Assembly (NCBI RefSeq): GCF_029910095.1
Contig: NZ_CP094526.1
Coordinates: 3,658,001 to 3,722,000 of the forward strand
DNA length: 64,000 bases
Reading direction: 5' to 3'
Origin: Bradyrhizobium sp. ISRA464
GTDB lineage: Bacteria > Pseudomonadota > Alphaproteobacteria > Rhizobiales > Xanthobacteraceae
The position numbers and the translations under genes are program-made. Of the stretch, positions 56,672-64,000 are shown in pieces. Each line of letters begins with the position of its first letter. Position 1 is the stretch's first letter. The notes below the pieces were generated by a model, which searched no databases, was not told the origin of the DNA, and worked only from the letters and a program-made list of their open reading frames with translations.

Positions 56672-58315
56672 ATGACGCAGGCTTCATTTGCCACCCACGA
56701 GGTGCTGAACCAGTCGCCGCCGTTCGAGGATGTCGACCTGTTCGCAGTCGATGCGCCGCTGGCTGCGGCGGTCGCGGCCAATGGCGGGGCGGCGGCCACA
56801 GCCGAGCTGTCGGACTTCGGCAAGCATTGGGGTTCCGCCGCGATGGCGGAACGCGGGCGCCTCGCCAACGAGAACACGCCAAAACTCCGTCTGTTCGATT
56901 CCAGGGGCAATCGCCGCGACACGGTCGAGTTTCATCCGGCCTATCACGAGCTGATGGCGCACTCGGCGCATGCCGGCGTGCACAATTCGACCTGGAGCGC
57001 CCAAGGCAAGCCGGCCGGCGGAGCGGCCGAGGTGGTGCGCGCGGCGAAGTTCTACATCGCCTCCCAGGTCGAGACCGGCCACCTCTGCCCGATCACGATG
57101 ACGCGCGCCTCGGTCGCGGCGCTCGCCGCGCAGCCCGAGATCCTGACGAAGACCATGCCGGTGATCGGCATGCGCTCCTACGACCCGAGCTTTGCGCCGT
57201 GGTGGACCAAGCGCGGCATGACGCTCGGCATGGGCATGACGGAGAAGCAGGGCGGCACCGACGTGCGCGCCAACATGACGCGGGCGGAGCGCGACGGCGA
57301 TGCCTACCGCATCACCGGCCACAAATGGTTCATGTCGGCGCCGATGTGCGACGCGTTCCTGGTGCTGGCGCAGGCCAAGGACGGCTTGAGCTGCTTCTTC
57401 ATGCCGCGTTTCGCGCCCGACGGCGCGGTCAATGCGATCCACTTCCAGCGGTTGAAGGACAAGCTCGGCAACCGCTCCAACGCGTCGTCGGAAGTGGAAT
57501 TCCACGGCGCCTATGCCGAGCTGATCGGCGAGGAGGGCAAGGGCATCCGCACCATCATCCAGATGGTGCAGCTGACACGGCAGGACTGCGCGATTGCCTC
57601 CGCGGGCCTGATGCGCTCGGGGCTTGCGCATGCGCTGCATCACGCGCGTCACCGCAGCGTGTTCCAGAAGCATCTCGCCGATCAGCCCCTGATGCAGGCC
57701 GTGCTGTCGGACATGGCGCTGCATGTCGAAGCGTCGGTCGCGCTGGTGATGCGGCTCTGCCGCGCCTTCGACCGCGCGCCCGGTGATGCGGGTGAGGCCG
57801 TCTATATGCGGCTGCTGACGCCTGCGATCAAATACTGGGTCTGCAAGAGCGCGCCCGCCTTCCTCTACGAGGCGATGGAGTGCCTCGGTGGCAACGGCTA
57901 TGTCGAGGAGGGCATTCTGGCGCGTCACTACCGGGAGTCGCCGGTCAACGCGATCTGGGAAGGCTCCGGCAATGTGATGTGCCTCGACGTGTTGCGCGCG
58001 CTCGGCCGCGAGGCCGACGCCGCATTGGCCGTGCTGCGCGCGCTCGCCGACGACACCAAGGGCCTGCCGGGCGCCGTCGAGACCGTCGCGTCGGTCGGCA
58101 AGGCGTTTCGCCGGGCTGACAGCGAGCGCGTGGCCCGGCTTGCGGTCGAGAAGCTCGCGCTGCTTGCGGCGGCCGCGGCGCTGAACCAGATCGCGCCTGA
58201 TCACGCCGAACTGTTCGCGGCCACGCGGCTCGCCGGAAACCATGCCGGCATGTACGGCGCGGTCGAACTGTCTGACGAGGACCAGCGCGCGCTGCTCGTG
58301 CGCGCACTGCCATGA
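56672..58315 (+). CDS. acyl-CoA dehydrogenase, AidB-like
   Basis: 547 residues with the AidB branch's longer N-terminus (NQSPPFEDVDLFAVDAPL) and GMGMTEKQGGTDVRANMT, MSAPMCDAFLVLAQA, the LMRSGLAHALHHARHRSVFQKHLADQPLMQAVLSDM region and ECLGGNGYVEEG. AidB binds FAD and DNA and is part of the alkylation response; whether this one has dehydrogenase activity is not known. It is 25 bp after the dipeptidase gene. Confidence 0.9.
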   Translation: MTQASFATHEVLNQSPPFEDVDLFAVDAPLAAAVAANGGAAATAELSDFGKHWGSAAMAERGRLANENTPKLRLFDSRGNRRDTVEFHPAYHELMAHSAHAGVHNSTWSAQGKPAGGAAEVVRAAKFYIASQVETGHLCPITMTRASVAALAAQPEILTKTMPVIGMRSYDPSFAPWWTKRGMTLGMGMTEKQGGTDVRANMTRAERDGDAYRITGHKWFMSAPMCDAFLVLAQAKDGLSCFFMPRFAPDGAVNAIHFQRLKDKLGNRSNASSEVEFHGAYAELIGEEGKGIRTIIQMVQLTRQDCAIASAGLMRSGLAHALHHARHRSVFQKHLADQPLMQAVLSDMALHVEASVALVMRLCRAFDRAPGDAGEAVYMRLLTPAIKYWVCKSAPAFLYEAMECLGGNGYVEEGILARHYRESPVNAIWEGSGNVMCLDVLRALGREADAALAVLRALADDTKGLPGAVETVASVGKAFRRADSERVARLAVEKLALLAAAAALNQIAPDHAELFAATRLAGNHAGMYGAVELSDEDQRALLVRALP

Positions 58316-58325
58316 AGGCCTGCTG

Positions 58326-59096
58326 ATGGACGCAATCAATCCCGAACCGCCGCCCGCGGCCGTCGAACCGTCGCCGCGCCCGCCACGGGTCTGGAAGTTC
58401 TGGGGCACGGCGCTGTGGGGGCTTCTGATCTTCGCCGCGATGTTTCTCGGCCAGCTCGCCGTGATCGTCTATTACGTGATCAAGCAGGGCGGTCCGCTGT
58501 CCACCGAGGGTATCACCCATGTGGTCGCCGACGGCGTGACGATTGCGCTCTCGGTGATGGCAGGCCTGCCGATGGTGCTGCTGGCGCTATGGGTCGCGAT
58601 CCGTCCGACGCGGATATCATTCGCCGATTATCTCGGATTGCGCTGGACGTCGTGGCGCAACGTCGTCATCGGCGTCATCGCGCTCGTCGTGGTGATCGGC
58701 GGCTGGGATATGGTGTCCCGCGCGGCCGGCCGCGACGTGCTCCCCGGTTTCATGGGGGATGTGCTGAAATCGGCTCAGGCCGAGGGCGCGCTCTGGCTGT
58801 TGGTGATCGCGTTCGCGGTTGCCGCGCCGATCTGGGAGGAGCTGTTCGCGCGCGGCTGGCTGTATCGCGGCTGGTCGGAATCCCGGCTCGGCCCCTATGG
58901 CGCGATCCTGCTGTCATCGCTGGTCTGGACGATGATGCATCTCCAGTACGATTGGTTCTTCCTCTGCGAGGTGCTGTCGATCGGGCTGTTGTTCGGCTAT
59001 CTGCGCTATCGCACCGGCTCAGTCTGGCTGACCATCTTGCTGCACGGGCTGAACAACCTGGCGGCCACGATCCAGACCTGGTGGTTGACGGGATGA
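58326..59096 (+). CDS. CPBP-family intramembrane metalloprotease
   Basis: 256 residues with about seven hydrophobic helices and the CAAX/CPBP motifs: WEELFARGWLYRGW (EExxxR), SLVWTMMHLQYDW (a catalytic His), and LLHGLNNLAA. ATG 58326 begins MDAINPEPP and is ten bases after the AidB-like stop. Substrate is unknown. Confidence 0.88.
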   Translation: MDAINPEPPPAAVEPSPRPPRVWKFWGTALWGLLIFAAMFLGQLAVIVYYVIKQGGPLSTEGITHVVADGVTIALSVMAGLPMVLLALWVAIRPTRISFADYLGLRWTSWRNVVIGVIALVVVIGGWDMVSRAAGRDVLPGFMGDVLKSAQAEGALWLLVIAFAVAAPIWEELFARGWLYRGWSESRLGPYGAILLSSLVWTMMHLQYDWFFLCEVLSIGLLFGYLRYRTGSVWLTILLHGLNNLAATIQTWWLTG

Positions 59097-59175
59097 CCGT
59101 TAGGTAGAGGCTAGGCCCACCTTCGCTGCGACGTTGTTGCAGGCACAGCGACATGTCGAACTTCGAAGCATGAGC

Positions 59176-59817
59176 TCACGTCCGGTCCACGGCAGCGAAT
59201 GCCCAGGTCCGGCCTTTCCCCCGCAGGAGCGCCTGGTTGATCCAGACCATTCCGAAGGGTTCGAGGAGGCGCGACGTCCTGATGTCGCCGGCGTCGAGCG
59301 GCTCGAAACCCAAATCTGTCAATACCGTCGCGACTGCAGCCTTCGCCTGTGTGTCGTCGCCGGCCATGAACATCACCGGCCTGTGCGGCATGCCGGCATT
59401 GTCGGCCATGATCTCCGCGCCGACCTGATTGAGCGTCTTCACCACGCGCGCGCCCGGCAGCCAGCTGGCCACAATCTCGCCGCCGCTGGTCGTATGACCG
59501 AGCGTGAGTTCGAGAACGCCACCAATCATCCCGAGCGGATTCATGCAATCGATGACGATCTTGCCAGAAAGATCGCCCAGAGCCTTGACGGCAGCTTCGG
59601 CAACGTTCCACGGAAGTGCGAGAACGACCAGGTCAGCAGACTTGGCAGCCTCTGCCGGTGACGCCAGCCCTGCGCCGACATCGGCAGCAAGGTCTTGTGT
59701 GGCTTTATTGGTGATATCGCGCGCCCCAAGAACAACAGTGTGCGAGTGCGAGGATTTTCGAAGTCCTCGCGCGAGGGCGCTACCGACGTTACCGGTCCCG
59801 ATGATCGCTATTTTCAT
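59176..59817 (-). CDS. NADP(H)/F420-binding oxidoreductase-like protein
   Basis: 213 residues with the F420-dependent NADP reductase fold: KIAIIGTGNVGSALARGLRKSSH (Rossmann), VVLGARDI, DLVVLALPW, IDCMNPLG, and RVVKTLNQVGAEIMAD. F420 itself is not expected in this organism, so it more likely reduces another partner with NADPH. ATG 59817 follows GGGAG. Confidence 0.85.
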   Translation of the reverse strand: MKIAIIGTGNVGSALARGLRKSSHSHTVVLGARDITNKATQDLAADVGAGLASPAEAAKSADLVVLALPWNVAEAAVKALGDLSGKIVIDCMNPLGMIGGVLELTLGHTTSGGEIVASWLPGARVVKTLNQVGAEIMADNAGMPHRPVMFMAGDDTQAKAAVATVLTDLGFEPLDAGDIRTSRLLEPFGMVWINQALLRGKGRTWAFAAVDRT

Positions 59818-60047
59818 GGCACGATGCTCCCTTCCTGATGCCAATCAAAACAAACGAGATGGTGAGCAATTCCGCTGGCTATGGTCGCGCCCTCGAAGGC
59901 CCGGTGCTCATCGACGATATGCGGATATTTGGTTCCACCGCATACGCCCGCACCCGATGTCAGCAAAGGCCCAAGGCCGACGTGTATCCACAACGCCGGC
60001 CGCAACGGGGCCCATTGAGGGCAAGCCGACGTGACTACTTTATGAGT

Positions 60048-60331
60048 ATGCACCGCGCCAGCATTATAGCAACGGCCGAAAGAGCGGCGGCGCGCGGTGA
60101 GCCTTGGCTCAGCCTCTTCGAGCCTGCCGAACTGCACGAGTTGCTGCGCGGCGCGGGCTTTAGCGCAATAGAAAATCTCGGCGCTTCCGAATAGCCGAGC
60201 GCTTCTACGGGCTCGTGGGGCCAGACATCACTCCCGGACCCGGTCCCCATATCGTGCGGGCGGCTACGGAAGGACGCTTGATGTCCCGGTTCGCTTTGGA
60301 CCCAGTGGCAGTTGAACCCGAACGGGGCTAA
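60048..60331 (+). pseudogene. SAM-dependent methyltransferase remnant
   Basis: The last 90 residues of a class I methyltransferase: AERAAARGEPWLSLFEPAEL, then LLRGAGFSAIENLGASE up to TAG 60192-60194. The next frame carries on as IAERFYGLVGPDITPGPGPHIVRAA to TAA 60329-60331. One frameshift at about 60190 and a missing N-terminal part make it a broken gene. Confidence 0.75.
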
Positions 60332-60407
60332 CATTCGGAAGAGTTGCACGGCGATCCTTTTTTGAAGGGTCCGTTCGTATGCGCCGGCTCGTGGCGAGGA
60401 GGAGTCC

Positions 60408-62168
60408 TTGGCTCGCGAACACCTCTTGCGACGGCTCGTCGCGGTTTTTGCGGCCGATGCAGCTGGTTACAGCCGTCTGACTGGCGCGGACGAAGAAGGC
60501 ACTCACGTCAGGCTCAGGGAACATCTGCAGGGCCTGTTTGTCCCGAAAATTGCGGCCCATCGTGGGACCATTGTCAAGAATACCGGTGATGGGTTGCTGG
60601 CTGAGTTTGACAGCGTTGTCGATGCTGTACGTTGCGCCCTCGATGTTCAGCGCGGGATGGCCGAGCGCAATGCGGCCGTGCCGTCAAATCAACGTATTGA
60701 ATTCAGGATCGGGATCAATGTCGGCGACATCATCAAAGATGCCGGCGACATATTCGGGGACGTTGTCAACGTGGCGGTACGTCTCGAAGCCATCGCAGAG
60801 CCCGGCGGTATTTGTCTTTCTGATGATGCTCACCGACACGTCCGAGATAAACTCGATATCGCCTGTGACGATGGCGGCGAACAAAGACTAAAAAACATCG
60901 AACGTCCCGTCCGGGTTTTCAGAGTTCGGGATCGCGGCATCGCAGTGCGGCAAACGCCCGCCTTGGCGCTGCCGAACAAGCCGTCCATCGCCGTCCTGCC
61001 TTTCCAAAATCTCAGTACAGATCCTGAGCAGGAGTACTTCGCCGACGGCATCGTGGAAGACATTACCATGGCGCTGTCGCGGTTTCGTTGGCTGTTTGTG
61101 ATCGCAAGGAACTCAAGCTTCACTTACAAGGGGCGCGCCGTCGATGTGAAGCAGGTCGGCCGCGAGTTGGGGGTTCGCTACGTCATGGAAGGGAGCGTTC
61201 GCAAGGCTGACGCTCGCGTTCGCATCTCGAGTCGGCTTGTCGACGCGGATACCGGGGTGCATCTCTGGGCAAATCACTTCGATGGAACGCTCGAAGATAT
61301 GTTTGATCTTCAGGACCAAGTGACGGTTAGTGTCGTTGGTGCGATTGCGCCGGAGCTGCAGCATGCGGAGATCAAGCGGGCTCTACGGAAGCCGATCGAA
61401 AATCTCGACGCATATGATCGCTACCTGCGTGGGCTCGCGTGTGTTCATCGGTGGACGAGGGATGGAAACGACGAGGGGCTGGAGCATTTTAGAACAGCGA
61501 TCGAGCTCGAACCGGGTCTTGCCGCTGCTTACGGTCTGGCGGCATGGTGCTATGTGCGTCGCAAGGCTCATGGTTGGATGGCCGACGCAACACTGGAAAG
61601 CGGCGAGGCGACGCGACTGGCGCGCACGGCGGTGCTTATTGGCAGAGATGACCCGGTGGCGATGTGCTTGGGTGGATACGCACTTGCATTTATCGATCAC
61701 GAGTTCGACGATGCTGCAGCCTTCATGGATCAGGGTCTTGCAGTCAATCCCAATTATGCATCAGCCTGGATGCTGAGTGCCTGGCTCAGGGTGTGGAGAG
61801 GAGAACCGGATCTCGCGATTGACCACGCTGCACGCGCACGGCGCTTGAGCCCGCTCGATCCATCGATGTTTGGCATCTATGCGGCAGCCGCTTGTGCTCA
61901 TCTCCTGGCGCGCCGCTATGACGAGGCGTCATCGCTGGCTGATCAGGCCACTCGCGACCTTCCGACCTTCTTGCTGGGTATCTGTATCTCCGCCGCCAGC
62001 AAAGCGCTTGGGGGGCGACTTGACGAAGCACGAAGAGTCATTTCGCCGGCATTCGAGTCTGATCCCGACTTGCGGCTCTCCAGTCTCAAACGCCTGGTGC
62101 CGTTCCGACGGCCGGAAGACTTCGCTATGTTTGCGAACGGCCTTAGCAGGGCAGGGCTTCCGGATTGA
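60408..62168 (+). CDS. class III adenylate/guanylate cyclase with TolB-like and TPR region
   Basis: 586 residues, TTG start at 60408 with GAGGAGG before it. The catalytic half (about 1-175) has both metal Asp (VFAADAAGYSRL and TGDGLLAEF) and the GINVGDIIKDAGDIFGDVVNVAVRLE block. Then a TolB-like segment (IAVLPFQNLSTDPEQEYFADGIVEDI, VMEGSVRKADARVRIS) and TPR-like helices to the end. This architecture is expanded in Bradyrhizobium; the signal it responds to is unknown. Confidence 0.92.
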   Translation: MAREHLLRRLVAVFAADAAGYSRLTGADEEGTHVRLREHLQGLFVPKIAAHRGTIVKNTGDGLLAEFDSVVDAVRCALDVQRGMAERNAAVPSNQRIEFRIGINVGDIIKDAGDIFGDVVNVAVRLEAIAEPGGICLSDDAHRHVRDKLDIACDDGGEQRLKNIERPVRVFRVRDRGIAVRQTPALALPNKPSIAVLPFQNLSTDPEQEYFADGIVEDITMALSRFRWLFVIARNSSFTYKGRAVDVKQVGRELGVRYVMEGSVRKADARVRISSRLVDADTGVHLWANHFDGTLEDMFDLQDQVTVSVVGAIAPELQHAEIKRALRKPIENLDAYDRYLRGLACVHRWTRDGNDEGLEHFRTAIELEPGLAAAYGLAAWCYVRRKAHGWMADATLESGEATRLARTAVLIGRDDPVAMCLGGYALAFIDHEFDDAAAFMDQGLAVNPNYASAWMLSAWLRVWRGEPDLAIDHAARARRLSPLDPSMFGIYAAAACAHLLARRYDEASSLADQATRDLPTFLLGICISAASKALGGRLDEARRVISPAFESDPDLRLSSLKRLVPFRRPEDFAMFANGLSRAGLPD

Positions 62169-62571
62169 GGTCTCCTCTTGGACCCAAAAGCGAACCTCAC
62201 GGATCTGGCGGCGGTCTGCATGGAAGCGGGTGTTACGCGGGCGTAAGCGGGTCGGAGCCGGCCGGGGACCGAAAGGCTCAAATCACCCTGGCGTCGCGAG
62301 CCCGTCGACGATCAATTCGCCCGAAGATCTCCGGCGGCAACGAACTCAGCCGCGCACCGCGGCGGCAGTAAGCCGCGGGGTGGTTTGCCGGGGGCGTGCA
62401 GCAACCGCGGGAGGGGAAAACGCGACCAAGGCTTGTCCGAAAGTCGCATGGAACTTCTCGTTGGAACTTCTCGTTGGTGGTTCACACACGACGAGGCAGA
62501 CATTTCATCGAGTGGGGCGCGCCTCATCCAACCGCTGCCGGACAATCGGCAAACAACCGGGAGGAGCCCAG
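62169..62571. other. intergenic region upstream of the ABC binding protein
   Basis: 403 bp. GGAACTTCTCGTT occurs twice in tandem (62450-62475). The binding-protein promoter should be here; no gene is supported. Confidence 0.5.
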
Positions 62572-63918
62572 ATGAGTACAGCCAGACCTTCATCCATCAC
62601 CCGGCGCCGGTTCTTGCGGGACACCAGCCTCGCTCTAGCCGCCGCCGGTGCGTCTCCGGTGCTGTCCGCGCCCTTTGCATCCCGCGCCATGGCCGACACC
62701 AAGACGCTGACGATCGTGCAATGGAGTCACTTCGTTCCGGCCTACGACACATGGTTCGACAAATTCGCAAAGGATTGGGGCGAGAAGAACCACATCGAGG
62801 TCACGGTCGACCACATTCCGGTGCAGGACGTCGCCGCGCGCGCGGCCGCCGAAGCATCGGCCGGATCCGGGCACGATCTGTTCGGATGGAACGGCGCGGG
62901 CGGGGCGCATCTCTACCGCAAGTTCCTGGTCGACGTTACCAGCCTGGTCGAGTCGGTCGAGAAGAAGTACGGCAAGATCACCGTGATCGGGCGGCAGATC
63001 GGTTACAACCAGGACGACCACACCTGGTCCGCGTTTCCGGACTATTACATCAATTTCCCGGTCATGTACCGCAAGAGCCTGTGGGACGGGATCGGCATGA
63101 AGCCCGAGACGTGGGACGATGTCCGGATCGGCGGCGCGAAGCTGAAGCAGAAAGGTCACCCGGTCGGGATTTCGCTCGGTCACTCAAACGATCCGAACAC
63201 GACGTGGCGAGGCGTGCTGTGGAGTTATGGCGGCGCCGTCCAGGACGAGGCCGGCAAGCATGTCGTTCTCGACAGCAAGGGGTCGGTCGAGGCGGTCAAG
63301 TTCGCCGCCGCCCTCTACAAGGAGGCGATGACGTCGGACGTCCTGTCGTGGAGCGACGCCAGCAACAACCAGTACATCGACTCGGGCGTCAGCTCGCTGA
63401 TCATCAACCCGATCTCGGCCTATCGGACGGCCCAGCAACTCAACAAGAAAGTGGCCGACGATATCTTCGTGATGGAGCCCCCCAAGGGTCCGGTGCGTCG
63501 GTTGATGGGCGGCGCTTCGGAATTCTACGGAATCTGGAAGTTCGGCAAGAACCAGGAGGCGGCGATCGAGTTTCTCAAATACTACGCCGACCACTGGATC
63601 GAGGCGTTCAAGGCGAGTTCGGGGTACAACAACCCGATCTTTGCCAATATCGTGCCAAAACCGATGCCGCTGCTGTCGGATGATCCAACCTCGACACCGC
63701 GCGACAAGTTGGCCGCGCTGCAGACCTCAGACGAGTGGTCCGCCGTTCCCGGCTATCCCGGGCCGGCAACGCCCGCGACCGACGAGGTCTACAACGACTT
63801 CATCATCTGCGACATGATGGCGAAGGCGGCAACGGGCGCGATGACGGCTGAAGACTCGGTCAAATGGGCTGCGCAACAGTGCGAGGCCATCCTCACCAAG
63901 TGGCAACAAAAGACGTGA
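62572..63918 (+). CDS. ABC transporter substrate-binding protein, Tat-exported
   Basis: 448 residues, extracellular solute-binding family 1 (sugar/polyol type). The twin-arginine signal is clear: ITRRRFLRDTSLALAAAGAS, so it is exported folded. The mature part (from about residue 40) has the family's TKTLTIVQWSHFVPAYDTWFD start and YAFP-like central stretch (WSAFPDYYINFPVMYRKSL). ATG 62572 follows GGAGGAG. Permease genes probably follow outside the window; the last 82 bases hold nothing recognisable. Confidence 0.92.
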   Translation: MSTARPSSITRRRFLRDTSLALAAAGASPVLSAPFASRAMADTKTLTIVQWSHFVPAYDTWFDKFAKDWGEKNHIEVTVDHIPVQDVAARAAAEASAGSGHDLFGWNGAGGAHLYRKFLVDVTSLVESVEKKYGKITVIGRQIGYNQDDHTWSAFPDYYINFPVMYRKSLWDGIGMKPETWDDVRIGGAKLKQKGHPVGISLGHSNDPNTTWRGVLWSYGGAVQDEAGKHVVLDSKGSVEAVKFAAALYKEAMTSDVLSWSDASNNQYIDSGVSSLIINPISAYRTAQQLNKKVADDIFVMEPPKGPVRRLMGGASEFYGIWKFGKNQEAAIEFLKYYADHWIEAFKASSGYNNPIFANIVPKPMPLLSDDPTSTPRDKLAALQTSDEWSAVPGYPGPATPATDEVYNDFIICDMMAKAATGAMTAEDSVKWAAQQCEAILTKWQQKT

Positions 63919-64000
63919 AGCGATTGCCCGCGCCCAGGCCTGGGTTCGTACGCAGGCCACGGCGCAGACTGGAAGCAGAAGGGCAGACAGGAACCACGCG

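Noticed and set aside
62450..62475. 13-bp tandem repeat GGAACTTCTCGTT x2 as an operator
   Set aside because: Direct and adjacent copies more likely reflect a small slippage duplication; no regulator gene is adjacent.
61870..62571. N-terminal extension of the ABC binding-protein frame to 61870
   Set aside because: It overlaps the cyclase gene; the Tat signal and ribosome site place the start at 62572.

Overview
The window is about 64 kb of high-GC alphaproteobacterial chromosome, most likely Bradyrhizobium or a close relative (inferred, not tested). The main reasons are the divK-pleD pair, an eipB/DUF1849 gene, a DinB polymerase with an N-terminal Cys cluster, a DUF3572 gene, a PHB-granule phasin, a class III cyclase fused to a TolB-like/TPR region, and interspersed palindromic repeats that look like those common in Bradyrhizobium intergenic DNA. 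Almost everything is protein-coding. I see no rRNA, tRNA or CRISPR array.

Layout. 1-9.1 kb: the end of a J-domain gene, a SPOR-tailed D-Ala-D-Ala carboxypeptidase, a phasin with PhaR-like sites in its promoter, a broken VWA/Tad-type gene, then clpS-clpA. A lone drug-efflux-type MFS gene lies between the clpA end and a second, vestigial clpA tail. 9.1-15.6 kb: a secreted hypothetical, a PilZ protein, then an aldoxime/nitrile cluster: an AraC regulator divergent from nitrilase and aldoxime dehydratase, followed by a LysR regulator divergent from an SBF-type transporter. 15.6-28 kb: housekeeping and envelope genes (GrdB-like protein, lytic transglycosylase, trmO, HIT, GNAT, glycerophosphodiesterase, two ridA genes around eipB, dinB-DUF3572, divK-pleD, a serine hydrolase). 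28-41 kb: TetR/MFS divergon, amtB with a tiny membrane ORF, rpmG, a flavin monooxygenase, and a topA-rnr-DUF983-NUDIX operon.

41.7-47.1 kb is a mobile-element landing zone. A complete IS1182-type element (15-bp terminal repeats, GAAA target duplication) sits in the loop of a hairpin repeat. Next to it an IS256-family element has been split into two fragments by an insert carrying an intact IS110-family recombinase with long, structured non-coding flanks.

47.2-64 kb: two HxlR-regulated redox genes (an SDR and azoR), a frameshifted dprA, an amidase, plsY, pyrB with a pseudo-dihydroorotase, a VanX-type dipeptidase, an AidB-like dehydrogenase, a CPBP protease, a broken methyltransferase, the cyclase gene, and a Tat-exported sugar-type ABC binding protein that probably opens an operon beyond the window.

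No wholly new multi-gene system stands out. The best leads are the IS110 element with its candidate guide-RNA flanks nested in IS256, the duplicated clpA 3' end, the aldoxime-nitrile cluster, and several sharp operator palindromes.
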